Below, piece after piece: positions 51,601 to 62,227 of a stretch of DNA of 64,000 bases. Both the position numbers and the translations under genes were made by a program. Source of the DNA: Apostichopus japonicus (Eukaryota; Echinodermata; Holothuroidea; Aspidochirotida; Stichopodidae); the NCBI RefSeq assembly GCF_037975245.1, contig NC_092575.1:10820001-10884000 (forward strand), written 5' to 3'. Below the pieces are notes generated by a model. That model searched no databases. It saw only the letters and a program-made list of their open reading frames with translations, and was not told where the DNA came from. Every line of letters begins with the position of its first letter. Positions within the stretch are counted from its first letter, which is position 1.

Positions 51601-54600
51601 CAGCAATAACTCCCATTGTCAGGGTCCGACATGGTTGATATTTTGCGAGTAGTTGTGAATGGGGTAAGGGATCGTTCCCAAACATAACGGTAATGTGATC
51701 GAAGGTCAACAAAGGTCAATTAATGATAAAAAACTAGTATTTTTGCGATAACTTGAGAACGAAATGTCCGTTAGGGTTGGATGTTGCTTTAATGTCATCC
51801 AATTGTCGACCCGCATCTGGGTGACCCTTGACCTCAATTTGACCTCTGGTGACCTTTACATGTTTTGGGGGATTTTTACAGTTTTGATGCTATTTTTAGA
51901 TGTCAAAGGTACCTTCTGATCATAAATGTCAATAGGTTGACCCCGTGTGACCTTTATGTGCGAAGTTATATGAGGTCAAAGTTTTTCGGTCAGAGTTAGG
52001 ATGGTTGTACAGACTTGTCGTTTTGTTTTTTGGAATCAGGAGATTAAACTACATCTGAAACCAAGGTCAAAAGGTCAAAGGTCACATTAGAAAAAATGTG
52101 CTTATTTTGGGAGGAAACGAGCAAAAAAGAAAATGTTTGGTTTTGATGCTAGATTTGGATATCAAAGGTACCTTCCGATCAAAAATGTCAATTGGTTGAC
52201 ACCTGTGTGACCTTCGTGTGCGAAGTTATATGAGGTCAAAGTTAATTTTCAGACATTTAATGCAACAACTCCCAGTTCCAAGGTGTGACATGGTTGATAT
52301 TTTTGGACAAGTTGGAAATGGTATAGGGGAATAGTTTCAAACTTAACGGTCATGTGATCCAACGTCACCAAAGGTCAGCTAATGTTAAAAAAGTAGTATT
52401 TTGGGGGGAGAAAATGGGCAAAGAAAAAATGTTTGAATTTTTACAGTCATGCTCTATTTAGGTCTCACCGATCAAAAATGTCAATTGGTTGACCTCCGGG
52501 TGACCTTTGTGTGTGAAGTTATGTATACAAGTTCAAAGTTAATTTTCATACATTTAATGCAATTAAATCTCAATGCCAAGGTGTGACATGGTTGATATTT
52601 TGGGACAAGTTGTGAACGGGGTGGTGGAACATTTTGAAACTTAAAGGTCATGTCATCTGAGGTCACCAATGTTATCATATCTGTTGACACGCTTGTAGGT
52701 CTCTTATATTTCTTACATTTTCGACACCATATTTAGATCTCAAAAGTGCCTTTTGATCAAAAATCCGATCACATTTTGTGATCACAAAAGTGGTGGTTAT
52801 AGTGTTGGTTACTTTATGGGAACATGTAGGACCACAATTACTTGGACTATTTGAGCCCAATCTTGCTTGATAATATTACTGTATGTGTATTGTCAAATAC
52901 CCCAAGCAAGGAACCACAGTGCCCTTGGGCTCTTGTTTGAATGTAGGTGTTATTCCATAGGAAATGTTTTCTCCATAGTGGGGTCTTCTCACATTCACCT
53001 TCCCAGGGGCTGTAGTGTAAACATGATACTGTACATATCAAACAATCTACTGTCTAGATCTCATATCTGGTATACATTGTTAACTGCAAGATGATGTACT
53101 TATGTCCATCGTAAACATGACCTGTTGGGAATCGAGTTGAATATATTTTGTTGATATTTTTTTCAGAAACCAGCTTGAAACTAGTTTGCAAGTGGATGAG
53201 GAGGTTTTTGGATTTCAAGGAGACGACAGAGATTCAGATGAAACCCCAGTTTTTGAACCAAACCAACCTAAGCAAGACACTCAACCTTTCATTGACTCCT
53301 GTGTTAAAGAAGATAAAATAATTGTATGGGTGTCTAAGATAGAAGAACTGCTCAAGCAAGTCCATGGAGAAACATGCCCTAACCCCAGTTGCCAAAGAAT
53401 GCTGGTATACCAAAACACTTTCACTGGATCAGGCTTGAAAGTGACATGGTCATGTTGTGAGGGACATAGCCCTGGTCAATGGTTCTCACAACCATTATTC
53501 AACAGAATGTATGCCGGCAACCTTCTAATTGCATCAGGTGTTATTCTTTCTGGAAACAGTTTAATGAAGATGACACACTTTTTCAAAACCATAGGATTGA
53601 AGAGCATCACAAAAGATACATTTTATAGGACCCAGCGGCTGTATGTTGCCCCTGTTGTAGACAATTTTTGGCAAGGAATGCAGCAAGGCATTTTGTCAGC
53701 GTATGGTGACCAACAAGTTGTTCTAGCTGGAGATGGAAGATGCGATTCACCAGGTCACAGTGCTCAGTACTGCAGCTATGTTTTTACTGATGAAGCAACG
53801 AAGAAAGTTCTCCATGTGGAAGTTGTCGATGTAAGAGAGGTTGGGGGTAAAAGCCCAAACATGGAAAAGATGGCATTCGAGCGAGGAATGGATTTCCTTA
53901 TGAAACAGATCAAAGTTGAAGAACTTGTGACAGATGCTCATACACAGATTAGTGCTGCCATGAAGAATTCAGTGAAGTTTCAGGATGTGACCCATCAACA
54001 TGATGTATGGCATGGCGCAAAAAGCATTGCCAGAAAAATTAAGAAAGCCTCCAGATTAAGAGAAAACCGTGTGTTGCAGAGTTGGTTACCTTCAATTAGG
54101 AACCATTTTTGGTTCTCCTCAAAGACGTCCAACCGTGATGATGTAAGGATGAAAGCAACATTCCTTGGGATTCTGCACCATATTGTGGACGAGCATGAGT
54201 GGGTGTTTGGGACAGATGGACGTCCAGGAAAGTGTGCCCATGAAGAGCTGCAGGATGCAGAGAGAACCAAACGCTGGTTGAAGAAAGGTTCTGTTCCACA
54301 CAAGACCCTGGCAACTGAACTGACAGCTCGGCGTTTCTTGAATAACTTGAAGTATTACAAAAACTTCAGGCATACTGGAATTCTGGAATCATTTAATAAT
54401 CATCTACTGATGTATGCTCCTAAACGTCATTCGTATGGCTATGTTGGATTTACTATTAGGAATAAGCTGGCTGTTATTGACCATAACTACCACGCAGACA
54501 GACGACAAGCAACACAGGTGGATGGCACCCCTCGTTTTCAGTGCAAGTACAGTAAGAGCACTGGAAGATTCTCCGCTCAGCCTCTCATGGAGCAAAAGAG

Positions 54601-54793
54601 TTATGGCTACCTACCAGAGCTGATGGGACTGATCTTTTTGCAACGTGCAAACACAACTGGCCCTCTCAACCAGCAAGTACCAATGAAGGAAAATGACCCC
54701 AAAAGGATCCATCCACGAATCTCTCTGTTGCCTAGACCACCTATTCAAGAGCTAATAAAATGTCATAAGAGTCGTTTTGAGCCCTCCAACTAA
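45345..54793 (+). CDS. DDE transposase-like protein, five exons, 752 aa, intact
   Basis: Exons 45345-45622, 48992-49092, 49980-50103, 50929-51057 and 53167-54793 join in one frame (phases 2, 1, 2, 2) to 753 codons including TAA. The N-terminal 200 residues are Ser/Lys/Glu-rich with an acidic patch (SDDEGEEDKFGDWED). Residues 281-308 hold a zinc-ribbon-like set (CPNPSC, then CC and H). The core looks like an RNase H-fold DDE transposase: D400 in LAGDGRCDSPG, D467 in LVTDAH, H493 in HDVWHGAKS, E618 in HTGILESFNN. Similar proteins occur in cnidarians, fish and other invertebrates, from memory only. Introns carry other transposons yet the frame is intact and no terminal repeats were found, so it is either domesticated or a recently active multi-intron element gene. 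It converges with the ballast-domain gene 580 bases away. The likely start is ATG 45345; a GTG lies upstream in frame. Confidence 0.82.
46644..47876. mobile_element. DNA transposon with about 165 bp inverted repeats, in intron 1
   Basis: The left end GGGTCATTCCATATCAAATC pairs with the right end (complement GGGTCATTCCGTGTCAAATC). Complementarity continues for about 165 bases (shared TCTGAAAATTTCAGTTGCAT and TTGGCCGATTT). TGTT flanks both sides (46640-46643, 47877-47880). No transposase is visible inside. The superfamily is unknown; a 4 bp duplication that is not TTAA excludes typical Kolobok and piggyBac. Confidence 0.82.
48992..49092 (+). CDS. DDE-like gene exon 2
   Basis: 101 nt, GAACAG acceptor and GTAAAT donor, phases 2 to 1. 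It encodes CQMHLFRKDAESQTEAF and a Thr/Ser-rich tail. Confidence 0.75.
49190..49782 (-). pseudogene. Penelope-like element 3' fragment with GIY-YIG endonuclease relic
   Basis: On the minus strand from about 49782, YKYVGETKTTLKKHF, then TPVGEHLQLPNHTIKDM and KFVDLT are readable with stops between. This is the order of the GIY-YIG nuclease domain of Penelope-like retroelements. The following sequence (49440-49190) resembles the fragment near 42000-42080, as expected for the 3' untranslated part. It lies antisense in intron 2 of the DDE-like gene. Confidence 0.65.
49980..50103 (+). CDS. DDE-like gene exon 3
   Basis: 124 nt, TTTACAG acceptor and GTAAGA donor, phases 1 to 2. It encodes ETFDPATSTPLKKPSAMF and MSPVGVDIEQHGRE. 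Confidence 0.78.
50929..51057 (+). CDS. DDE-like gene exon 4
   Basis: 129 nt, TTTACAG acceptor and GTAAGT donor, phases 2 to 2. It encodes a coiled, acidic segment (SQKELQKELEYCSDDEGEE). Confidence 0.8.
51341..52925. repeat. Repeat element with GGTTCCTTGC ends and AGGTCA words, in intron 4
   Basis: It begins with the hairpin GGTTCCTTGCTTTTTGCAAAGCAAGGAACC (51341-51371, in two arms) and ends with CAAGCAAGGAACC near 52908. In between, three or more degenerate units repeat (GGTTGATATTTTG..CAAGTTG, AAAAATGTCAATTGGTTGACC, GAAGTTATATGAGGTCAAAG). AGGTCA is frequent, including AGGTCAAAAGGTCAAAGGTCA-like clusters near 52063. A TG repeat lies at 51385-51440. Confidence 0.7.
53167..54793 (+). CDS. DDE-like gene exon 5 (catalytic core, terminal)
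   Basis: 1,627 nt after a TTTTTTTCAG acceptor. It encodes residues 211-752, including the zinc-ribbon-like cysteines and the D/D/H/E positions, and ends at TAA 54791-54793. Codon use is even and there are no stops over 541 residues. No canonical AATAAA was found in the 580 bases to the next gene. Confidence 0.9.
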
Positions 54794-55299
54794 GTCAAGT
54801 TTATTCCAAAATGTCACCAACTTCCCCCCTCCCGGATTTATTAGCTTATACCGAGGGGAACATGATAATGAAGAAAATCTTGATTAATGTTATGATGTGT
54901 TTATGAAGTAGAAATTCACATATTGGTTTGAGAATTTGAAACTTTATTCAGTCCTCTTATCAGCTACAGTAGTACAGTAGTCAATAATAGTTCTCAATAG
55001 AGTTTTCATTATGGTTGCATAGAATTGGGGGGAACATAGCATATTAGCTTTTAAAATCGTATTTATTGATCTATAGAACGGTAACATATAAGTGGAATAA
55101 TTTAAGAACTCCATAGATGCAATACTTTTTTAAATAATATAACATGTGTATGGTTAAACCTGAAACTAGCCATGATTCTACCTCAAATGTTATCAGTATC
55201 TCAAAGGAAGCATTCTTTGAGGCTGTTGGATTTTTTTAACATAAACAGAACATGTGTGTAAGTCACATGGCATACACAGTAGTGTAACTAAAAACTCAA

Positions 55300-55305
55300 T
55301 TTATT
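55300..55305 (-). promoter_or_regulatory. Polyadenylation signal AATAAA of the ballast-domain gene
   Basis: AATAAA on the minus strand, 68 bases past the stop codon at 55373-55375, a normal distance for a short 3' untranslated region. Confidence 0.6.
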
Positions 55306-55372
55306 GATTGTTTAGTATTTAACACTTTTTTTCACTAATGAACTACTCTTTATGGCATCTAGTTTATTTTCT

Positions 55373-55879
55373 TCAGTCCTCCAAGATGCCATTACCAATT
55401 TCCAAACCTTTGTACATGTTATTAGCAGCTGGAAATCTCATCCTGATTGCCCAAATGCAGCAAGATGGTATCACTCTTCTTCTTCCTGCACCTAATCTGC
55501 CATGCTGCCAATATATAAATTGTTTGTAGGCATAGTGCCTATAATTTTTGTTAGTTCGAACGGCTGCATCTGCCAATATGTCTTCTGTTGCCCGCATTGC
55601 TACCTCGAGTACATGTGCATTAATGCAGACAGTTAGGAAAACCTCACTCGTTGACAGACATCCTTCCTGCAACCTGCAGCATTTTTTTTCCACATCTTGA
55701 GGCATTTCTTTACACCGGCCACAGTTACACCATCCTGGGCTCTTAGGTGAATGGTCACTTTCCTCTTGAAATGAAGAATTCTCCTTTAACAGATAGTCTT
55801 CATATGCACCTGGGTTCCTTTTCAGTAGATCGGTGGCTACATTCTCCAAGTCTTCCCTCCCAAGCTCATGTACAAAGGT
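55373..55879 (-). CDS. Ballast-domain gene exon 3 (terminal)
   Basis: 507 nt, begins after TTTTTTGACAG with ACC TTT GTA and ends at TGA. It holds the whole ballast-like domain. The TTG codon within it is not a start. Confidence 0.85.
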   Translation of the reverse strand, partial: TFVHELGREDLENVATDLLKRNPGAYEDYLLKENSSFQEESDHSPKSPGWCNCGRCKEMPQDVEKKCCRLQEGCLSTSEVFLTVCINAHVLEVAMRATEDILADAAVRTNKNYRHYAYKQFIYWQHGRLGAGRRRVIPSCCIWAIRMRFPAANNMYKGLEIGNGILED

Positions 55880-57593
55880 CTGTCAAAAAAATTATGTATA
55901 CTAAATATATTTTATGGGCATTTTCTTAACACATACAGTTTTGCATTCCAGTGTGATAAACAAACAAACTTATGTCAAAATTAAATGATTTGAAATCACA
56001 CATAGTCAAATGTGCCAGTGAGTTTAAAATTGTATGTATATGTCATATCTTGAAAGTTCCATTTTCTTTTTAAAATCATATACGACAGTGAAGTGTGGAT
56101 TGGGCATTGTCATTGATTTTGTAATAGTTTCTCCATACGTTCTTCTATCACATATCTGCTTATAATTACATGTTATTATCTGTAAAATGTTGTGGCAGAA
56201 CATGATAGCTAAAAGTAAAGTGTAATCTTTCTAAATCACTCCCCATACACACTCATAAACACACATAACATAAGTGTTCAACATTGAGATATGCCTAACA
56301 ATTGATGTTTATTACTTTGCATGTGGTAAATTTAATCATTAAAAGTCTAGTCACAAATACCTTTATTTTTTCTTCAATTGTGTCTTCCAATTGTTCTGGC
56401 ATGCCTTCAGTGAATCTCTCGTTGTGTTCATCATCTTCAGAGTCACTTGAATCCTGAACAAAGACATTTATGATGGTGTTGTAATTTTTGGGTAAAAATA
56501 TAACAGTAATGTATTGGGCAGATTGAAAAAGTTGTAAGAAAAAGCATTGGTTCTTTATATTTCTTTGACTTGATTAATACATTTAATTATTTTCCCAGTT
56601 TTTACATATCAATACATGCAACTTGAGATTTTTTCACTTCCATAATTTACCTTGTTTTATATTTCTGTGTTCAGTTGGTAACTTTGCAGTTTCATGACAG
56701 GTGAAAGGTTTTGGGGTAATACAGTATGTATGTGGTGTCCTAAGAGAGAGGGAGAGAGAGGGGGGGGGGGTCGAATATGACCCGGCACCCTCAAACATAT
56801 TAGAAACCATTATAGCAAGTTCTAGCAGTTTGGAGACCTCTAGTAAGGCTATATAGTATTGTGGGTACCCTTAAAGGTATGCTGTATTGGATCCAAATAA
56901 GCCAGATGTTTACAAATGGTCACCTCTGGTAAAAAAAACTCTTAAAATGTTTTTGTTACCACCTTGGAGGTGAAATTTACCCCACTGGGTACATTAAGTC
57001 ATATTGTGTGTTCATTTAGAATGTCTGAGAACAAATTGGAGAGTAACTACTGCCAGGAAGGTACTTTTTGAAAACTTACATTGCTCAGTTATTGCGTGCA
57101 TTCACTGTCATGTTCACAGAGGTCTTTCCGACTGAAGACCGATAAAATCGCAGGCCTAGCCTTGATAGCTGTATCCGACCGAAGGGGATTGGAGGTGTGG
57201 TAAGGGGGGGGGGGGGTTGACAGTTATAACATGACAATAGAATCCTTTATAGCTACCATTGGTCAATCAAGTATGGTCCAAAGAACAAACGCATAATTCA
57301 GCCTACATATGTATGGTCCCATTTGTTCCCACCATATTGGCGAATAGGCAAAACCCCTATGATATTGAAAGTGAGTCAGATGTTTTTCTACTTACCGGAG
57401 GTTCACGATTTGCGCAATGTCTTGTTCTTGTGCCACATTGACATGATTCTGAACAAAAGAGATCATACATACGACAGGGGCAAGCACTATTCCCAGACTT
57501 TCGTTGACAGGTCGTGCGACATTCACAAACCGTTGGATCAGCAGCTATTGATACATCTGCATCTCCAGATTGAGATAAATTGCTTTCGTCCAT
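55373..57593 (-). CDS. P2X7-type ballast-domain protein, three exons, 265 aa
   Basis: Exons 57593-57396, 56453-56361 and 55879-55373 on the minus strand, all phase 0, with good sites (GTAAG donor; TTCAG and TGACAG acceptors), total 265 residues plus TGA. The start AAAATGG is a good context. Residues 23-61 form a CXC-like cluster (CECRTTCQRKSGNSACPC, LFCSESCQCG). Residues 66-97 are acidic and charged. Residues 145-250 match the Cys/Zn ballast domain known at the C-terminus of vertebrate P2X7: GWCNCGRC (148-153), CC (164-165), C171, then YRHYAYKQF, W, and IPSCCIWAIRMRFP with CC at 237-238. No P2X channel domain or membrane segment is present, so it is a free-standing, presumably intracellular relative. 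It converges with the DDE-like gene. Confidence 0.85.
56361..56453 (-). CDS. Ballast-domain gene exon 2
   Basis: 93 nt (31 codons), TTGTTCAG acceptor and GTATTT donor, phase 0-0. It encodes DSSDSEDDEHNERFTEGM and a Glu/Lys-rich end. Confidence 0.8.
57396..57593 (-). CDS. Ballast-domain gene exon 1
   Basis: 198 nt from ATG to GAACCTCCG before GTAAGT. It encodes the Cys-rich cluster with about a dozen cysteines, likely metal-binding. Confidence 0.82.
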
Positions 57594-57599
57594 TTTGTT

Positions 57600-59525
57600 C
57601 GATAGTAGCTATGACTGTGAAGCAGGAGCTTGGCCACCCTCTAATTCAAGGCGGGCAAGGTTGGGGAAATTCGATCAAGGAGAAACAATCAGAGAATGGC
57701 CAGCTTTGTATTAATCTACACGATTTAACAAGCCGGAATATTTGCGGATTAACAGCGGGTATAAATATATGTATCGGTTTAATTTTCACTGGTGTTCATT
57801 TCCGTTGCCAGGAGGGGATATGATTTGAACGTGGGGGAGGGTGTGAGTGTGTGGGGGGGGGGTCCCCTATGTAGTATTCAACGATGCTATATTTTACGTT
57901 TATCGTCTTGTATCACATGTATATCAAAAACCTTTATCGACACGATCAATCAGTCCTTACTCTCACCTCCTTTCATGCACTGGTGTATAACCGTGTATTT
58001 ATTTTCTGGCAAGATAACAGTTAGGCATCAGTAAGGGTAAATAGGTCATAACAACTGAGAGAGTTTTGTGTCCCTGTAGTCACTTACATCCTGGTAGCAG
58101 TATAGAGAGAAGAAGCCTACTAGATCAGAGACCATAGTCATCTATTGCTGTGTCTTATTTTCCATCATCCTTGAAACATTATATCCTCTCCCTTTGATTT
58201 CTTGATGTCATAAAGCTGTATTTATGAAGTGCAATATTTAATTCCAGTATTTAGATTGTATATTCTTCTTGTGTATTTGACAGTATCCCAGTGATCTCCA
58301 TTTTTGTGCTCTTGGTTTTCTTTTCTCTGTATTTAAATTCATATTATATCTATCTCTACCCCTATAGCCTCCACCTCCACATTTTCTTTACTTTCTTCCT
58401 CCATCCCTTCATCTGTCTTTCACTCTTGTTTTTTTCACCTTTCCTTCCATCTGTTTACCCTGTATGTTTTAGTTTGCGGACTCCCCCCCCCCCCACATCT
58501 CACCCCCAGAAAAATGTTCACAAGGTTGACAAGTCTCCCCGTGCTAGTCCCAAGCTATACACCCTTGTTGTGGTGACCGTTCACTATACTTGCAGGTTAC
58601 TACAAGGTTGGCGCATCTGTAAAAGTTGGAAATACACTGTGTTTTTTTACAGTAAAATAGCATTAGGTTACTGTACTTCAAAAGGCTAAACTTTCTGATA
58701 TTCGATACAGCATAAAGCATGCAGAGCAACTACGAAACCAGGACACCCGAACTGTTCGGACTTCGACTGCTCACCATGTAGGCCTAAAAGAGTAAAACAA
58801 GGGAGCTGTTAGAGTAGCAGCTCAAACTAATACGCTCGATGCAAAGCTCGACCGTAACCTATACTGTACAGCCACTGAGTGTAGATCAGTGTGTACAGCC
58901 CATTAGTTGTGAAAAGTTCTGAACGTAGAAACAAACCACAGACGTTTGTATCACACAACACACACGAAAACGCGGCGTAACAGTGTACCGCATATGTACT
59001 GCCACTGACAAGAAAATGTGCAGGAATTTGTCAAGGCCACCGCTTCAGGTAACCAAACCCGTTTATTGCTTACTCGCCGTAAATACGGGATTGCTAAGAA
59101 ATTACGAGACAACAGCGACGAACCGGTAGAGGGTAGTATTGATATTATTTTTGAATCGGGTGGTGTGAAGGACAGAATTTACGAGGAATTTACGAGCGAT
59201 CCCACCTTTAACACACAAATATTACTTTTTATTAAGATCCGTGTAGAGAGTACACATGAGTAATATTGCAGTAAACGATTGCAACTTAGCGCTGACCAAC
59301 TACTTTCTCAACTTTTGGGCTTCTGCCTCTTACGAACAATAATCCAATCCTTTTTACCAAGCAGCTTGAATAGCTGAAGTCGGTTACCCCCTTTCATGTT
59401 TTTGATGTAGGCCGAAGCGCGCGCGCAGGACTGGGTTCCTTTTGTTTTGGAAAACCGTCTGCACTACTGGAAAACACGGCGAGCTTCCTTAGATCTAAAG
59501 AGAAAGGGTTAATTAAAGGTCTGGG
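57600..59525. other. Upstream and intergenic region, no gene recognised
   Basis: Upstream of the ballast-domain gene. An 81-codon open stretch at 59018-59263 (KYGIAKKLRDNS, GSIDIIFESGG) has an upstream stop at 59006 and only a weak acceptor near 59022; I cannot assign it. Confidence 0.45.
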
Positions 59526-60644
59526 CATAGGCGTAGGAGCCTCATTTGATTTGGGGGGGGGGGGGGGGGGCTGTAACGACTTGCCCGAAAAATATAACCA
59601 ACATTTTTCGCGCGCTCCACGCGCTTTCCACATCTTAATGTGCATATCATATAGGCATTCATCGGTTATTACATCACCTGCCAATAACATAAAATCATTT
59701 TCCGTGTTATTACCCTTCCATATTGGTTAGAATTATTGGGGAAGTTGTTACAACAATAATGATAATAATAATAATATAAGAAAACACATTGCCAATTCTT
59801 CTTCTTTTTTCAGTAGGTGCCATTGGCGGAGCTAGGGGTATTGGTCAGGGGGAGAGAATGGTCTGTAGGGGCGCTTTTGACACTATCTAATCGGAGCGCC
59901 ACCACAGGTTGGCGCGGAGCGTACAGAAATTTTTGGAGTAAAGATACTCCCTAGATCGCCGGAAATTATCCTTTCCGGGCCTTGCTAATTTGCAGATAAA
60001 CGAAGAATAAATATGTGTCATCGCCATTTGTCAGAAAATTGCACCAACAAAATGTGACAAATGTCAATAGGTATTTGAGAGCGCAATAAAAAAGTCGCGA
60101 ATAAGTAAAAAGTGGTGGAAAGCTGAAAAGGGCGCCCGCAGTCCATTTGAGTCCGTCAGGGGGGGGGGGGGGAATCCGCCCCTCTGACTGTATGGACGCT
60201 CCGCCACTGGTAGGTGGCGCAAAATTCTCTTGCCCAAATTTTCACCCAAAAAATTGAAAAAAACACACTGCAAATTATTATTCTTTCAGTAGGTGCCCGA
60301 AAAAGTTCTCAGCATATTGCCCGAATTTTCACCGAAAAATTTGAAAAACACATTGCAAATTCTTCTTCTTTCAGTAGGTGCTCGAAAAATTCTCAGTATA
60401 TTGCCCGAATTTTCACCACAAAATTAAAAAAACACATTGCAAATTATTATTTTTTCAGAAGATGCCCGAAAAATTCTCAGCATATTGCCGAATTTTCACC
60501 ACAAAAAAAATGTAAAACACATTGCAAATTCTTCTTCTTCCAGAAGGTGCCCGAAAAACTCTCAGCATATTGCCCGAATTTTCACCAAAAGAATTGGTTG
60601 GGAGCTGCAGCCCCCCAGCCCCCCCCCCGCCTCCTACGCCTATG
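59526..60644. mobile_element. hAT element, 1,119 bp, with internal tandem repeats
   Basis: Ends CATAGGCGTAGGAG and CCTCCTACGCCTATG (inverted). The flanks GGTCTGGG (59518-59525) and GGTCTGCG (60645-60652) agree at 7 of 8 positions, as expected for an old hAT duplication. The interior has about five tandem units of about 85 bases (the CAG.AGGTGC.CGAAAAA marker at about 60286, 60372, 60457 and 60541). No transposase. A second MITE is nested at 59821. Confidence 0.82.
59821..60209. mobile_element. Nested hAT MITE, 389 bp
   Basis: Ends CATTGGCGGAGC and GCTCCGCCACTG. The flanks GTAGGTGC (59813-59820) and GTAGGTGG (60210-60217) agree at 7 of 8. It inserted into one of the tandem units of the surrounding hAT element, whose CAGTAGGTGC motif supplied the target. 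Confidence 0.85.
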
Positions 60645-61975
60645 GGTCTGCGGCCTGAGACGGGGAAATCAAAATAAGAATAGAGCATAGCCCGAGCTCA
60701 ATACAGAACGAAATCTGCTTGACTTATAGGTCAAATTTCTGTAACAATATACGCAACAGAGCACCTTTGGATGACATTCAACACCATTTGTCCTTAACAA
60801 ATTGGTAATAAATTATAAACAAGTCATTTGAGACCATATCATCTTAATTTCTCCCTTTGAGTTTTGTATTGCAACTGAGGAACTAGTCTGATGGGTTGTG
60901 TACTAAACTAAAAGGTCCAGTCACTTTAACTAGTGAACCTCAACTGTTTAAAGGGTCATTCCAAAAAACAAACAAAAAATAAGTAAATGTGCTATACAAT
61001 TCTAGCTAGACCGAGAGCAGTGGTTTTGAACGGTCCACGGCATATCAAAGTTAATTTGGTTCCTGAAGTTATCAAAACACAATAAGGGGTACATTTTTTT
61101 GGTGAATCTCCAACAAAGTTCTTAAAATCACTCAGTTTCCGAAACTACCTACTATCCGGTATGAGAATTGCTACAACACTGTTGATTATAATGGGATCAT
61201 ATTGACACTGGTATACTTTGGTCTTCTTGCAAAAGTGATATAGATTGAATTCTATGTATATTAAAATGTTATCTCATGGTCTTGCTGGCTTGCATGTCTC
61301 TGGCATTACAACGAATATAATGCTTGTTTTGGTGTAGGTTGGGTAAATCTTTGCCAACACATTTATACCCAACAATGAGTTTAATTGCTTGGGCTTACCA
61401 CAAATAACCCATTACAATAAAATTCATACCACCCTCAGAGTGACAAGAAAAAAAAAAGGCTTTCAGGGAATTCGATGGCGCTAGTTTGAAACAGGGTGGT
61501 TTTTTTAATATAAAATAGTTATATGGCACTTAAAGGCATCCGTAAATTCACTTTTAGGAGAATAGCGCCTCATCAGGTCACGTATTCAGTGGACGGTGGC
61601 TGCAAGCATGCCGGTCGCAGAGATGTCACCACCTCTGGCCAAAGGCAAGGATTCACGCACGCCACCTAGTACGCTTCTGGTCGATTTGACCGACCTTCTG
61701 CGCATCCTCCCGGGTTCTTTTGCGACAACAAGGGAGACATGGTACGGGATCCTAGGCCACAAAAAGTACCATACCTACAGCCAAAGGTATTATCGCCAGA
61801 GGCCTGTCTTGAACCCTAGCCACGATTTACACGACCGACAAGGAATGAGTCTTTCATCACCCGCTTAACAGCATCGGCCACCACATCAGCTAGTAAATTA
61901 TGTGGTTGAATTAATATATCAAGACTTCAGTGTCGACTACTGAAAGAGAAAAAGAAATTTTAAACGTGTATAACC
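60645..61975. other. Intergenic with dispersed repeat, no gene recognised
   Basis: Contains the direct copy (60745-60965) of the 41765 repeat. The open frame at 61596-61868 has no recognisable domain. Confidence 0.45.
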
Positions 61976-62047
61976 AACCATTGATGGAATCGAACTCAGT
62001 TTTATCAGATTACCAGTCCACTGCTCTACCCTCTGAGCCATTTGACA
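61976..62047 (-). tRNA. tRNA-like sequence, Thr (GGT) type, degenerate
   Basis: 72 bases on the minus strand: A box TGGCTCAGAGGGTAGAGCAG, T33 and anticodon GGT, B box GTTCGATTCC. The acceptor stem pairs at only about 4 of 7 positions and the T stem is largely unpaired, so it is probably a tRNA pseudogene or SINE head. Confidence 0.55.
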
Positions 62048-62227
62048 AGTTAACTTTTAACGAGCTTTAATTGGTATTATTGGTTGGATACAATCTATTG
62101 GTAACAGTGAACGACACTGCCTTCAACGAAATCTCTATTCATCCTGTTTCACTCTCATTAGAACAACGGATCTGAATATCTTGATTAACAAGAAGCTCAC
62201 GCTTCAATGTCTTTGTTTACGTTGCAG

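Noticed and set aside
53186-54793. 535-residue frame as an independent one-exon gene starting at 53186
   Set aside because: That start is a TTG. The preceding acceptor and four upstream exons in compatible phase show that the gene starts at 45345.
55373-55849. Ballast-domain protein starting at 55849
   Set aside because: That codon is TTG. A TTTTTTGACAG acceptor and two phase-0 exons upstream give a proper ATG at 57593.
61596-61868. 90-codon frame with GTG start
   Set aside because: No recognisable motif, no supporting splice site, and a different frame of the same stretch is equally open.
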